A stretch of DNA of 57,731 nucleotides from Holophagales bacterium (GCA_009843505.1 VYDI01000048.1:1-57731); one strand, 5' to 3'. Positions 40,980 through 50,701 are shown, counted from the first letter of the stretch. A program made the numbers and translations. Notes: generated by a model not told the origin, from the sequence alone.

Positions 40980-43133
40980 ATGGACGCGCGCGATCCCATC
41001 ACCAGTACGCGCGGCGTAGGACCAGTGCTGGGTCGGCGGCTGGCCGCGGCCGGTTGCCGGCGGATCGTGGATCTGCTCGCTCACCTGCCGCTCCGCTACG
41101 AGGACCGTCGCAGCCTTGGCCGGCTGCCGGGAGCAGACGGCGACGCAACACAGTCTGCGGAGCCCGGTCCTCTGACCGTGGTCGTACGGCTGGAGAACCT
41201 GAAACGGCCAGTCTTCTTCAAGGGGAGGGCCGGGCGGCGACGCTTCTCGCGGGTCGAGGCGGTTGCCTGTGACGGTGCGGCCAGAGTCGGCGTGGTCTGG
41301 TTCAACCGCCCCTACCTTGCCCAGCAGCTCGAGGAGGGCGTGCCCTATCTTCTGCACGGCCCGCTCGGGCGACGCGGTGGAGACGGTCCCTGGCAACTCT
41401 CGAATCCATCCGTCGAGCGGATCAGCGCCGAGAAACCCTGTGGCGGCGGGCTCCGGCCCGTCTACGGCCGGATCGGGGAAGTGCCGCCATCACGAGTCGC
41501 CCGGCTGGCTGCCGATGCGATTCGGGGTCTGAGGGACGCCTCGGGGCCGGACTGGATCGAGGAATGGCTTCCACGCGAGGAACGCACGAAGCACCAACTG
41601 CCCCGATTGGTGGAAGCCCTGACGGAAGTTCATTCGCCGTCACCGGATGCATCGATCGAGGAATTGAACGCCAGGCGGAGCCCGGCCCATGCCCGCCTCG
41701 CCTACGGCGAGTTCCTGCTCCAGCAGTTGCAGCTCGCCGCTACCCGTCGCCAGCGCCTTCGATCGGGAAAACCCCACCGCTACCGCGCCGACGGCGCCGC
41801 GTGGACGGCGGCGACCGGTCTCCTGCCGTTTCGCCTGACCGGTGGCCAGGAGCGGGTGCTCGGGGAGATTGCCGGCGATCTCGGCAGGAAGGAGCCCATG
41901 CTGCGCCTGGTCCAGGGCGACGTGGGCAGCGGCAAGACGGTCCTGGCCGCACTCTCCTGTCTCATCGCCGCCCAAAGCGACCTGCAGTCGGCGCTCATGG
42001 CACCGACGGAACTCCTGGCCGAGCAGCACTTCGCGTCCCTGGAGCGATTGCTGGGCTTCCGGATGACGATCGCCCTCGTCACCTCGAGCCAGCGTGTTGC
42101 CAGCGATGGCGGCGCCGTCGAGGAGCGCATCGCGGACGGCCGTATCGACCTCGTCGTCGGCACCCACGCGCTGATCGAGGAGCGCACGCGATTCGCGCGG
42201 CTGGGCCTTGCGGTGGTCGATGAACAGCATCGTTTCGGCGTCGTCCAGCGCCAGTCCCTGGCCCGGAAGGGCCTGCGGCCTGACCTCCTGGTCATGACCG
42301 CGACCCCGATACCCAGGTCGCTTGCGCTCACGGTGTACGGTGATCTCGACGTGTCGATACTGGACGAGATGCCACCGGGTCGCCGCCCGATCGAGACCCG
42401 GGTGACGATGGAAGGCGGGATGGAGGAGGCGGTGAAGGAGGTGCGGCGGCGTCTGGAGAGCGGCGGCCGCGCCTACGTCGTCTTCCCCCTGATCGATGGC
42501 GGAGAGGGCACGGCCGCCGGGCTTCCGTCGCTCAACGAGTCCGGCCCGAATTGGGCGCGCGCGCTCGCGGCTCCCTGCGGCGTGGTTCACGGACGGCTCC
42601 GGCGCCAGGAACGGGATGAAACGATGGACCGGTTCGCCGGCGGATCGATCCAGGTGCTGTTGGCGACGACCGTGATCGAAGTCGGCGTCGACGTGCCAGA
42701 GGCCACGGCCATGGTCATTCTGGGCGCCGAGCGTTTCGGTCTCGCCCAGTTGCACCAGTTACGCGGTCGGATCGGCCGCGGGACGGATCCGGCGCTGGGA
42801 GATCCGCTCTGCATTGCCATCGCGGGAGAGCCCTCGGCTGAGGCGGAGCGCCGCCTGGAAGTGTTCGCGGCTTCGACCGATGGTTTCCGGATCGCGGAAG
42901 AGGACATGCGGCAACGGGGGCCCGGCGAGATTCTCGGCACGCGTCAGGCCGGTCTGCCGGAGTTCCGGTTCGGCGACCTGGCGCGCGACTGGACATGGCT
43001 GGTCGCGGCACGGCAGGACGCCGCTGAACTGCTGGACCGCCTGGCCGATCCCGCAAACGGGGCCCTGCGGCGACAGTTGGAGCGGCGCATCCCGGGGCTG
43101 GCGTCATCGGCCGAGGAAGGCCCTCGCCAATGA
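40980..43133 (+). CDS. recG: ATP-dependent DNA helicase RecG
   Basis: RecG reverses stalled forks and migrates Holliday junctions. The 717-residue protein has an N-terminal wedge/OB domain (TRGVGPVLGRRLAAAGCRRI, LLAHLPLRYEDRR), Walker A QGDVGSGKTVLAA near 315, VVDEQHRFGVVQR (motif II DEQH, as in RecG), MTATPIPRSLALTVYGDLD and the C-terminal VGVDVPEATAMVILGAERFG and QLRGRIGRG motifs. ATG 40980 follows the LD-carboxypeptidase stop by 16 bases, with GGGGAC just upstream. Its TGA overlaps the next ATG (ATGA). Confidence 0.96.
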   Translation: MDARDPITSTRGVGPVLGRRLAAAGCRRIVDLLAHLPLRYEDRRSLGRLPGADGDATQSAEPGPLTVVVRLENLKRPVFFKGRAGRRRFSRVEAVACDGAARVGVVWFNRPYLAQQLEEGVPYLLHGPLGRRGGDGPWQLSNPSVERISAEKPCGGGLRPVYGRIGEVPPSRVARLAADAIRGLRDASGPDWIEEWLPREERTKHQLPRLVEALTEVHSPSPDASIEELNARRSPAHARLAYGEFLLQQLQLAATRRQRLRSGKPHRYRADGAAWTAATGLLPFRLTGGQERVLGEIAGDLGRKEPMLRLVQGDVGSGKTVLAALSCLIAAQSDLQSALMAPTELLAEQHFASLERLLGFRMTIALVTSSQRVASDGGAVEERIADGRIDLVVGTHALIEERTRFARLGLAVVDEQHRFGVVQRQSLARKGLRPDLLVMTATPIPRSLALTVYGDLDVSILDEMPPGRRPIETRVTMEGGMEEAVKEVRRRLESGGRAYVVFPLIDGGEGTAAGLPSLNESGPNWARALAAPCGVVHGRLRRQERDETMDRFAGGSIQVLLATTVIEVGVDVPEATAMVILGAERFGLAQLHQLRGRIGRGTDPALGDPLCIAIAGEPSAEAERRLEVFAASTDGFRIAEEDMRQRGPGEILGTRQAGLPEFRFGDLARDWTWLVAARQDAAELLDRLADPANGALRRQLERRIPGLASSAEEGPRQ

Positions 43134-44329
43134 AGGTGCTGCTGGTAGCCAACGTGCTGCCGCCGAGGGACCTGTCCGGGGCCGGGGAGCAGGTGTTGCA
43201 GCTTGCCTGGGGCCTGAGGGAGGCTGGTTGCGAGGTCGAGATCCTGGGTCGGAACCGTTGCGGCCCGAACGTCTCCAAGTCGGCCTTTCCCTGGCGGGCG
43301 CGGAGTGCCGTCCGCCGCGTGATCCGGGAGTGGCGCCCGGACGTGGTGCAGGTACACGAGAGCGATGGCGGTCTGGTGATCCGCGATCTCGCGCGGCTCG
43401 ACCCCGCTTCGAGGCCGTTGCTGGTGGCGCTCCAGCAGGTGAGCTACGTGCGGGAGCGTCAGGCGGTCCGTCCTCTCGTCGACCACGACCAGGACGTCAG
43501 GGTGGTCGCCCGGCCGGTTCGGAGCGAGCTGCTGTTCCGCGCACTTCGCACTCCCTTGCACATCGCGCTTGGCCGGCTGACGGCGAGGCGATCCGACGTG
43601 CGGCTCGCCCCGAGCCGGTCGACCGCGGTGGAGATCGAGCGCGACTACGGCGTGGAGGGCGTGCGCGTGGTGCCGAACGTCACGGGGGCACCGTTGGGCG
43701 CGCCAACGCGGGAATCGATGCGAGCCCCGGACCTCGACGAACCGGATGCCGGCGAGCCGTACGTGCTGGCGGTCGGTCGGCTGCGCATACGAAAGGGAAC
43801 GGAGATCCTGTTGCAGGCCCTGGCTCGGGTTCGTGATCGCGGGCACCGCATGCGCCTGGTCGTGGCCGGCGACGGCGAGCGTCGCGAGGCCCTCGACGCT
43901 CTGTGCCAACAGCTCGGCCTGGACGCCAGCGTTCACTGGGCAGGACGCTGCTCGCGGTCGGAAACGGCGCGGTTGCGGCGGCGGGCGGCCGCCCTCGTCG
44001 TTCCCTCGACCTACGAGGGCATGCCTCTCGTCATCCTGGAGGCGATGAGCGACGGCGTTCCCGTCATCGCGTCCTCGGTCAGCGGCATCCCCGAGGTCGT
44101 GATCGATGGGGAGACGGGCTGGCTGGTGCCGCCCGAACGCTCGGCCGCGCTCGCTGGAGCGTTGATCGAGGTCATGTCGGATCCCGAAGCGGCGCGAGCT
44201 CGGGGCGAGGCGGGGCGGCAACGGCTCGATCAGCGATTTCGCCCGCACCATGCGGCCCGGCAATGGTTCGAGGCTGTCGGCTCGGTCGGCTTTCCGGTGC
44301 CCACGATGTGGGAGAATCCACCCGGATGA
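43130..44329 (+). CDS. Glycosyltransferase family 4 (GT-B fold)
   Basis: A 399-residue retaining glycosyltransferase. The N-terminal half starts MKVLLVANVLPPRDLSGAGE, and the C-terminal half has VLAVGRLRIRKGTEILLQAL, LVVAGDGERREAL and the nucleotide-sugar motif YEGMPLVILEAMSDGVPVIAS with the E-x7-E pair. GIPEVVIDGETGWLVPP follows. Donor and acceptor cannot be read from sequence; cell-surface glycans are the usual targets. It is wedged between recG and scpA, sharing four bases with each, so its translation is tied to DNA-maintenance genes without an evident functional reason. Confidence 0.88.
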   Translation: MKVLLVANVLPPRDLSGAGEQVLQLAWGLREAGCEVEILGRNRCGPNVSKSAFPWRARSAVRRVIREWRPDVVQVHESDGGLVIRDLARLDPASRPLLVALQQVSYVRERQAVRPLVDHDQDVRVVARPVRSELLFRALRTPLHIALGRLTARRSDVRLAPSRSTAVEIERDYGVEGVRVVPNVTGAPLGAPTRESMRAPDLDEPDAGEPYVLAVGRLRIRKGTEILLQALARVRDRGHRMRLVVAGDGERREALDALCQQLGLDASVHWAGRCSRSETARLRRRAAALVVPSTYEGMPLVILEAMSDGVPVIASSVSGIPEVVIDGETGWLVPPERSAALAGALIEVMSDPEAARARGEAGRQRLDQRFRPHHAARQWFEAVGSVGFPVPTMWENPPG

Positions 44330-45120
44330 AGCTCGTGGATGGGCACGGCAGCCTGTTGCCGGCGTCGTGGAGGGTCCAGCTCCCTGAGTTCGAGGGACCT
44401 CTCGACCTGCTTCTGCACCTCGTTCGCGTCAACGAGATCGAGATCACGGACATCCCGGTCGCGTTGGTCTGCGACCAGTTCCACGAGTATCTGGCGCTGA
44501 TGGATGAGCTCGACCTGGACATCGCCGCCGAGTACATCTACGAGGCCGCGCTGCTGATTCAGCTCAAGGCCAGGGTGCTGCTACCGCAACCGGAACCGGA
44601 ACCGGGCGAAACGCCCGAAGATCCCCGACGCGAGCTGATCGAACGGTTACTCGAGTACCAGCGGCTGAAGGAGGCGGCGCAGACGCTCGCGGAAGTGGAC
44701 GATCTCCGTCACGGACTATGGACACGGAGCGGTACGCAGGCGGCCGTGCCCGGCGACGACGAGGAGGAGTTCGACATGGGGGATCTCTCCCTCTTCGACC
44801 TCCTGCAGGTCCTGCGCGACGTGCTGAAGCGCTACGACGAGGAACATCCGAGCCCGCTGACCTACCGGGGCGAGACGTTCAGCGTTCGAGGCCAGATCGA
44901 GAGGCTTCTGCACCGATTCGACGGCGGCCGGTCACTCGACCTCCAGGACGATCTCTTCGCGCTGTCGAGCCGGGCCGAGGCGATCGCCTGCTTCCTGGCG
45001 GTGCTCGAGATGGCGAGACTGAACCTCGTCCGGCTGCACTCCGCCGGGGGTAGCTCGGTGCTGCTCTTTCGGACGACGCGACCGCTGGATCCGATCTTGC
45101 TTGAGGACTTCACCGGATGA
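44326..45120 (+). CDS. scpA: Segregation and condensation protein A
   Basis: ScpA is the kleisin that closes the Smc ring in chromosome condensation. The 264-residue protein has the N-terminal kleisin motif LPEFEGPLDLLLHLVRVNEI with DIPVALVCDQFHEYL, then AAEYIYEAALLIQLKARVLLP, an acidic linker and a C-terminal winged helix (AIACFLAVLEMARLNLVRL). ATG 44326 overlaps the glycosyltransferase stop (ATGA), and the scpA TGA overlaps scpB in the same way. smc itself is not in the window. Confidence 0.95.
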   Translation: MKLVDGHGSLLPASWRVQLPEFEGPLDLLLHLVRVNEIEITDIPVALVCDQFHEYLALMDELDLDIAAEYIYEAALLIQLKARVLLPQPEPEPGETPEDPRRELIERLLEYQRLKEAAQTLAEVDDLRHGLWTRSGTQAAVPGDDEEEFDMGDLSLFDLLQVLRDVLKRYDEEHPSPLTYRGETFSVRGQIERLLHRFDGGRSLDLQDDLFALSSRAEAIACFLAVLEMARLNLVRLHSAGGSSVLLFRTTRPLDPILLEDFTG

Positions 45121-45734
45121 CCGATCAGACCGAGATGGCGGCGGTGTTCGAGGCGTTGCTCTTCGCGAGCCCGGATCCGCAGCCGGAGGCGAAGCTGCTC
45201 GAGGTCTTCCCCGAGGACTCCCGGGAGCAGGCGCGCGAAGCCCTTCAGACGGTCCTCGACCGCTACCGCGCCGACGAGTCCGGCGCGCGGCCGGAGCGCG
45301 GCGTCGTGGTCGATCAGGCGGGGGGCGGCTACCGCCTGGTCACGCGCCCGGACCTCCATTCCTATCTGCGGAGGTACTTCGACGTTGCCGGACGCAGCAA
45401 GCTATCGATGGCCGCGCTGGAGACGCTGGCCATCGTCGCCTACCGTCAGCCGGTGACCAGCCCCGAGATCCAGGACCTCCGGGGCCGCAACTCCGCGGGC
45501 GTTCTCAAGACGCTGCTCGAGCGGCGGTTGATCCGTATCGCCGGTCGCAAGGAAGTCGTGGGGAGCCCGTTTCTCTACGCCACGACCCGGGACTTCCTCC
45601 TTCACTTCGGCCTCCGCTCGCTGTCGGAGCTGCCGCCGCTCGAGGAGTTCGAGGAGACTTTCCTGGCCGCGGCGGAGGAGGAAGTTCCGCAGGTCGAGCT
45701 CACCCTGGCGCCGGCGGACTCAGGGGATGGCTGA
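45117..45734 (+). CDS. scpB: Segregation and condensation protein B
   Basis: ScpB dimers bind the middle of ScpA and stabilise the Smc complex. The 205-residue protein has two winged-helix domains: AVFEALLFASPDPQPEAKLL and, after the first wing, the family signature LSMAALETLAIVAYRQPVTS, then EIQDLRGRNSAGVLKTLLER and LRSLSELPPLEEF. The acidic tail overlaps the start of rluB by eight bases. The order scpA-scpB-rluB-cmk is common in bacteria and supports all four calls. Confidence 0.95.
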   Translation: MTDQTEMAAVFEALLFASPDPQPEAKLLEVFPEDSREQAREALQTVLDRYRADESGARPERGVVVDQAGGGYRLVTRPDLHSYLRRYFDVAGRSKLSMAALETLAIVAYRQPVTSPEIQDLRGRNSAGVLKTLLERRLIRIAGRKEVVGSPFLYATTRDFLLHFGLRSLSELPPLEEFEETFLAAAEEEVPQVELTLAPADSGDG

Positions 45735-46557
45735 GCAGCGACGGGGCGAACGCCTCCAGAAGGTCCTTTCCCGAGCGGGAATCGCGTCCCGCCGGGCAGC
45801 GGAAGACCTGATCCGGGAAGGGCGGGTCACGATCGACGACCGCGTGGCGGTGCTCGGCGACCGGGTTGGCGCGGCCGGGGAACCTCCCGTCACCGTGCTC
45901 GTGGACGGTGAGCCGATTCGCCAGAGCGCTGTCTCGCGATACGTCGTCCTGAACAAGCCCGCCGGTTACGTGACCACCCGCTCCGATCCCGAGGGACGGC
46001 CCACGGTGATGGACCTCATCCCCGAAAGGTGGCGCCGTCGGCTGAAGCCCGTCGGACGCCTCGACTACGGAACCGAGGGGCTGCTCCTGGTAACCGATGA
46101 CGGCGATCTGGCCTACCGGCTGACTCACCCCCGCTTCGGCTGCTCCAAACGGTACCTCGCCAAGGTTCGGGGTCTTCCGGGGGATTCCGCGATCGCGCGC
46201 CTTCGAGGCGGCATGGTGATCGCGGGTCGCCGGACCGCACCGATGAGACTGACCCGGGCGCCGGCGCGGCGTGGCGCTCGCCCGGCCCGTGCCTCGAGCT
46301 GGTGGCAGATCGAGTTGTTCGAGGGGAGGACGCGTCAGATCCGCGAGATGTTCTTCCGCGTCGGGCACCCGGTTCAGCGCCTGCGCCGGGTCGCGATCGG
46401 CCGCCTCGAGGATGCGGAGCTTCCGCTCGGGGCCTGGCGCGAACTCTCCGCCGATGAACTCGCCGCTCTTCGCACCGGCCCGCGGCCGAGGCCGGGCAGA
46501 GGCGCCTCGGGTTCGCGCCGGCGGCAGCCACGCCAGCGGAAGCCGCGTCGTCGATGA
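45727..46557 (+). CDS. rluB: 23S rRNA pseudouridine synthase, RsuA/RluB family
   Basis: This enzyme makes a pseudouridine in helix 89/93-type sites of 23S rRNA; RluB rather than RsuA is favoured by the scpAB-rluB-cmk context. The 276-residue protein has an S4 RNA-binding domain (ERLQKVLSRAGIASRRAAED), YVVLNKPAGYVTT, the catalytic Asp in VGRLDYGTEGLLLVTDDG and LFEGRTRQIREMF. A basic tail of about 35 residues (Arg, Gly, Pro) follows, probably an RNA-binding extension. Its TGA overlaps the cmk ATG (ATGA). Confidence 0.93.
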   Translation: MAEQRRGERLQKVLSRAGIASRRAAEDLIREGRVTIDDRVAVLGDRVGAAGEPPVTVLVDGEPIRQSAVSRYVVLNKPAGYVTTRSDPEGRPTVMDLIPERWRRRLKPVGRLDYGTEGLLLVTDDGDLAYRLTHPRFGCSKRYLAKVRGLPGDSAIARLRGGMVIAGRRTAPMRLTRAPARRGARPARASSWWQIELFEGRTRQIREMFFRVGHPVQRLRRVAIGRLEDAELPLGAWRELSADELAALRTGPRPRPGRGASGSRRRQPRQRKPRRR

Positions 46558-47222
46558 CCGTCGTGGCGATCGACGGTCCGGCCGGCGTCGGCAAGAGCAC
46601 CGTGGCGCGCCGGGTGGCATCGGAGCTCGGGGTGCCCTACCTCGATACCGGCTCCATGTACCGGGCGGTCGCGTGGAAGGCCCTGGAGGAAGAACTCGAT
46701 CCGGCCGACGGTCCGGCGATGGGCAGGCTGATCGCGGGACTCCACTTCGAGTTGCGTCCACGGAATGACGAAGCCGAAGTTGTGGTTGACGGAGCGGTAC
46801 CGGGCGCCCGGCTCCGAACCCCGGGGGTCGACGTTGCGACGTCGCGGGTTGCGGTGCACCCGGCGGTTCGTTCCTGGCTTGTTGCGAAGCAGCGCGAGTT
46901 TGCCGCCAGGGCGGGCGCCGTGGTCGAGGGAAGGGACATCGGCACCGTCGTGTTTCCGGAGACCCCGCACAAGTTCTACCTGGAGGCTCCCCTGGAGATA
47001 CGGGCCGAACGCCGGTTGCGTCAGCTTGCCGACCGGGAGTGCGGCGACCGCGAGCGGCTGTTGACGGAGATGCGCGCCCGGGACGAGCGCGACATCCGCC
47101 GCAGCGCGTCGCCGCTGAGGCGCGACGAAACCTACGAGCTGATCGACACCTCGACCGGCGACGCGGAGCAGGTCGCGGCCCGGATTCTCCGGTCCGTCCG
47201 GGCGGCCGCGACCGGGCCATGA
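46554..47222 (+). CDS. cmk: Cytidylate kinase
   Basis: Cmk phosphorylates CMP and dCMP. The 222-residue protein shows the P-loop VVAIDGPAGVGKSTVARRVA, YLDTGSMYRAVAWKAL for substrate binding, VVEGRDIGTVVFPETPHKFY and the lid with RDERDIRRSASPLRR. Ser/Arg positions in GRDIGT and RDxxD match CMP kinases rather than AMP kinases. It overlaps rluB and the following histidine kinase by four bases each, so it is part of the long plus-strand transcript that begins near uvrB or recG. Confidence 0.95.
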   Translation: MTVVAIDGPAGVGKSTVARRVASELGVPYLDTGSMYRAVAWKALEEELDPADGPAMGRLIAGLHFELRPRNDEAEVVVDGAVPGARLRTPGVDVATSRVAVHPAVRSWLVAKQREFAARAGAVVEGRDIGTVVFPETPHKFYLEAPLEIRAERRLRQLADRECGDRERLLTEMRARDERDIRRSASPLRRDETYELIDTSTGDAEQVAARILRSVRAAATGP

Positions 47223-50200
47223 CCGCCTCGGCGGCCCGGCGCCGCGGGGGTACGGCCGAGTTTCGCGTCATTCTCGGTCTGTTCGCTCTGTCCGCCGTCC
47301 TGTTCGCGGTCGAGCGGTGGCCACGGAGCAGTGACGATCCACGGCTGCCGACGGACGCTCAGATGGCAGCGATGGAATCGGCATACCGCGACCTCCTCCT
47401 GGATCTGCTGGCGGATGCCGAAGGTGCGGCCGAGAGTGTCCGCCGCACCGTAGGCGTGCCCTTCAGCCCGATTCAGGAGAGGCAGTCGACGCAGGCCAGA
47501 CAGGGCGTGTTCGAGGAACTGGATCAGGTCAGCCGCACGGGGGGACACACGCTGGTTCTGGTCGATCCCGACGATCTGGCGCAGGCCTGGGGCGGGCCGG
47601 GACTTCGACACGATCTGCCCCTCGACCGCCTGCTGCCTGGAGGCATCAACCAGACCGCCGGCTTCACGGCGGTCTCGCTCTATGCGGCGGTCGACATGGG
47701 CGCGGGGGAGGGTGGCTGGCGCCTGATCGTCGGCAACAGCTTCCCGACCGATTCGTTGCCGTTTCCCACACCCTTCGGGCTCAGGCGCCACGACGTCAGG
47801 TGGTCAGTTCGAGACCACTCGGCGGAACCCCTGACGCCGGCTCTCGAGGCCCTCGGCATTCGCGAGCTGGCCCCGCCCGATGGCGTTCCCGGACCGTGGC
47901 TGCGACTCCGTTTCGAGCCCGGGCCCGAGCAGTCGTCGACCATCGGAACGATGCTCGCCCTGGTTGCTTTCGCGCTGGGGGCCGGCCTGTCCATGGTCTG
48001 GCTCTTCAGGCGCTGGAGCGCCCGGGCGCCCGCGAAGCCAAGCCCCACAGTCGCGATCCTCGGTTTGGGCGGAGCCGCGGCCGCGGTGGGCTACGGTCTC
48101 TTCCGGTGGCGGATCTGGGTGACCGACACCACCGGTGCGCCACCGGATCCGGGGGCTTCCTTCGGTGGTCCGGTCGGTGACTGGGTGGTGCTGCTGGCGG
48201 CATGGTCGATCCTCGCGGTGACCTCGTTCTGGGCGTTTGGTTGGTCGGAACGTCGGGACTGGATGCATGTCCTGTTGACCGGTGCCGCGGCGGCCGTGGG
48301 GGTCGGTCTGCTGGCTGAAGCTACCCACCGGCCGGCACTGCGCGCGCTGCTCGCCGACAACGTGCGAGAGGGTCTCGACGCTCCGCGTCCGGAGGAAGTC
48401 GCGGCACTGGCGGAAACCACGAGCGCGTTCCTGGCCGCGACCGATCTGAGGATGCTGGCCCTGGGCGATCCGCGCGAGCTCGACGATCACCGGGACCTGG
48501 CCCTGGAACTCTGGAGCCGGTCACCCCTGGCCGCCTCCGAGATGGTCTCGGCGCTCGCGGTGATCCGGGAGAGCGGTGTCTCGACCTTTTCCTACGGCTT
48601 GCCGGTCGATCCGGAGACAGGAAACCTGGATGCCGGCAGTGCCCGCTGGCCAGCGGGTGACCTCCCGACCTGGCAGCAGCAGCGGAGCGCCTCGGACGAG
48701 TTCTCTTTCGGCTCCGCGGGACAGGACTGGGGCACGGTTCGCTTCTGGACGGCGGCCTTGCCGAGAGTCGAGGTCTGGAGCAGTGTCACGTCGGGCGCCG
48801 GCGCTGAACTGCAGGTGCGCCTGTTGCGCGGGGGTCCGGATCGAAGTCCGGGCGGCCCCGTGCCATCGGCGAACGCGGAGCTCGCCTATGTCGACGGCGC
48901 GGGACGTCCCCTGGTCTCGCGGTGGCAGGAGGACTGGTTGCTGCCGTCGCCGTCCGAGTCCGTGGATCCGCGGCGTACCCTGAAGGTGGAGACTCCCGCG
49001 GGACCGGCCCTGGCCTGGTTCAGCCCCACGGATCTGCCGGGCCTCTGGATCATTGCCCTGCTCCCGGAGGAGTCGGTGGCCGAACGTCTGTGGCGGTTCG
49101 CCACGGTCGCAGCGCGGGTCATGCTGGCGGTGTCCCTCGTGGCCCTCGCCGTTCTCCTGATCAGCCTGCCCACGGCGAATCTGCGGAGACGCCTGCTACC
49201 CGATTTCCGCCGCTACTCGGTCCGACTCACCGCGGTGCTGGCCCTGATCGCCATCGTGCCGTTGACGCTGCTCAACGGACTTCTCTTCCGGAATCTGGCC
49301 ACGCGCGTTCAGGCGGAGCAGGAGGCGGCGGGCCGTACCGCGCTCGTGTCGCTCGAGTACGTCCTGACGGACTTTCTTCTCGGTCTGGAGGCAGGGTTCT
49401 CGATCGACGCCCAGTTGGACGACGAGCTTCTGTCCTGGCTCGCGGAGGTCGTGGGACACGAGGTGAACCTGTACTGGCGCGGCAGCGTCTACGCATCAAG
49501 CAAGCCGGACCTCTTCACCGCCGGCCTGATGCCGGAACGGATTCCGGGCAACGTTTACAGCAGACTGGCGCTGCTCGGCCATCCGACGGCGGCGCGGGTG
49601 CAGACGACGCGGCAGGGCACCTCCTATCTGGAGCTGTACACGCCGGTCTCCCTGGGCGAGGTGCGCCCGGGTGAATCGGGATTGTTCGTATCCGTGCCGC
49701 TGCTGGCCCAGCAGGAGGTGGCCACGCGTGAACTCGCTGCCCTGAGGCGGCAGGCCCTGGTCGTCACCACCGCGCTGGTCCTGCTGCTGGTCACCGTCGG
49801 CGCACGGCTCGCTCGGGGGTTCACCCGTCCACTGATGCGGATGATCGCCGGCGCGGACCGCATTGCCGGTGGAGCGGCTTCTCTGGGGTTCTCGCCCCGG
49901 GAAACGGAACTGAGGACGCTTGGCGAAGCAATCGACGGCATGGCGGCGCGAATCGCGTCGACGCGGGCCGATCTGGTCCGGGCGCAGCGACTCGAGGCCT
50001 GGGCCGAGATGGCGCGACTGATCGCACACGAGGTGAAGAACCCGCTGACGCCGATCCGACTCTCGACCGAACACCTGCGACAGGTGTGGCGGGATGCGCC
50101 GGATCGCCTGGAGGAGGTGTTCGATCGCTGTACCGGGAACATCCTGACGCAGGTGGAAGAACTTGCGCGAACCGCGGGCGAGTTCTCGACCTACAGCCGG

Positions 50201-50701
50201 ATCCCGCTCGCTCAGCCGGCCCCCGACGATCTGGCGGAGGCGGTTCGCGAAGTGGTCGACGGCTACGGAAGCACAGCGTACGGGGCCGTGGCCGTCCGCT
50301 TCGAGTCGGAGCCCGGATCGGCGGATGCCCTGCTCGCGTTCGATAGGCGTTTGATGCAGCGGGCGCTCCGGAACCTGATCGAGAACGCCCTGCGGGCCAG
50401 CGGCAGGGATGGAGAGGTGCTCGTGAGGGTCGAGCCAAGTGGCCCGGACGGCGCGGTCGCCGTGACGGTCTCGGATCGGGGTCCGGGTGTGTCAGACGGC
50501 GATCTGGAGCGGATCTTCGAGCCCTACTTCTCGACCTCGAGCGGCGGTACCGGCCTGGGGCTTCCGATCGCGCGCCGGATCGTCCAGGAGCACGGTGGAT
50601 CGATCACCGCCGTGACCAGGCCCGGCGGGGGACTCGCGGTGCGCATCGTCCTTCCGGGCGGTCAGTCCGACGCATCGTCGTCCGCCGGCGCCTCCAACTG
50701 A
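47219..50701 (+). CDS. Very large NtrY-like sensor histidine kinase
   Basis: A 1160-residue membrane kinase. Hydrophobic segments lie near 15-33, 241-263, 277-295, 321-342, 350-367, 630-650, 667-690 and 845-865, and two extracytoplasmic regions are likely (about 35-240 and 370-625). After the last helix come a HAMP domain (RPLMRMIAGADRIAGG), the H-box LIAHEVKNPLTPIRLS with His937, the N-box NLIENALRAS, and VSDRGPGVSDGDLERIFEPY with GGTGLGLPIARRIV. The H-box context is that of NtrY/nitrogen-regulation kinases. No response regulator is adjacent, as it is followed by convergent mscS. ATG 47219 overlaps cmk (ATGA), and its last 40 bases overlap mscS. Confidence 0.88.
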   Translation: MTASAARRRGGTAEFRVILGLFALSAVLFAVERWPRSSDDPRLPTDAQMAAMESAYRDLLLDLLADAEGAAESVRRTVGVPFSPIQERQSTQARQGVFEELDQVSRTGGHTLVLVDPDDLAQAWGGPGLRHDLPLDRLLPGGINQTAGFTAVSLYAAVDMGAGEGGWRLIVGNSFPTDSLPFPTPFGLRRHDVRWSVRDHSAEPLTPALEALGIRELAPPDGVPGPWLRLRFEPGPEQSSTIGTMLALVAFALGAGLSMVWLFRRWSARAPAKPSPTVAILGLGGAAAAVGYGLFRWRIWVTDTTGAPPDPGASFGGPVGDWVVLLAAWSILAVTSFWAFGWSERRDWMHVLLTGAAAAVGVGLLAEATHRPALRALLADNVREGLDAPRPEEVAALAETTSAFLAATDLRMLALGDPRELDDHRDLALELWSRSPLAASEMVSALAVIRESGVSTFSYGLPVDPETGNLDAGSARWPAGDLPTWQQQRSASDEFSFGSAGQDWGTVRFWTAALPRVEVWSSVTSGAGAELQVRLLRGGPDRSPGGPVPSANAELAYVDGAGRPLVSRWQEDWLLPSPSESVDPRRTLKVETPAGPALAWFSPTDLPGLWIIALLPEESVAERLWRFATVAARVMLAVSLVALAVLLISLPTANLRRRLLPDFRRYSVRLTAVLALIAIVPLTLLNGLLFRNLATRVQAEQEAAGRTALVSLEYVLTDFLLGLEAGFSIDAQLDDELLSWLAEVVGHEVNLYWRGSVYASSKPDLFTAGLMPERIPGNVYSRLALLGHPTAARVQTTRQGTSYLELYTPVSLGEVRPGESGLFVSVPLLAQQEVATRELAALRRQALVVTTALVLLLVTVGARLARGFTRPLMRMIAGADRIAGGAASLGFSPRETELRTLGEAIDGMAARIASTRADLVRAQRLEAWAEMARLIAHEVKNPLTPIRLSTEHLRQVWRDAPDRLEEVFDRCTGNILTQVEELARTAGEFSTYSRIPLAQPAPDDLAEAVREVVDGYGSTAYGAVAVRFESEPGSADALLAFDRRLMQRALRNLIENALRASGRDGEVLVRVEPSGPDGAVAVTVSDRGPGVSDGDLERIFEPYFSTSSGGTGLGLPIARRIVQEHGGSITAVTRPGGGLAVRIVLPGGQSDASSSAGASN

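Noticed and set aside
47039..47218. Start of the large kinase inside cmk
   Set aside because: The frame is open there, but the protein is Arg-rich shadow sequence; ATG 47219 overlaps the cmk stop as ATGA like its neighbours.
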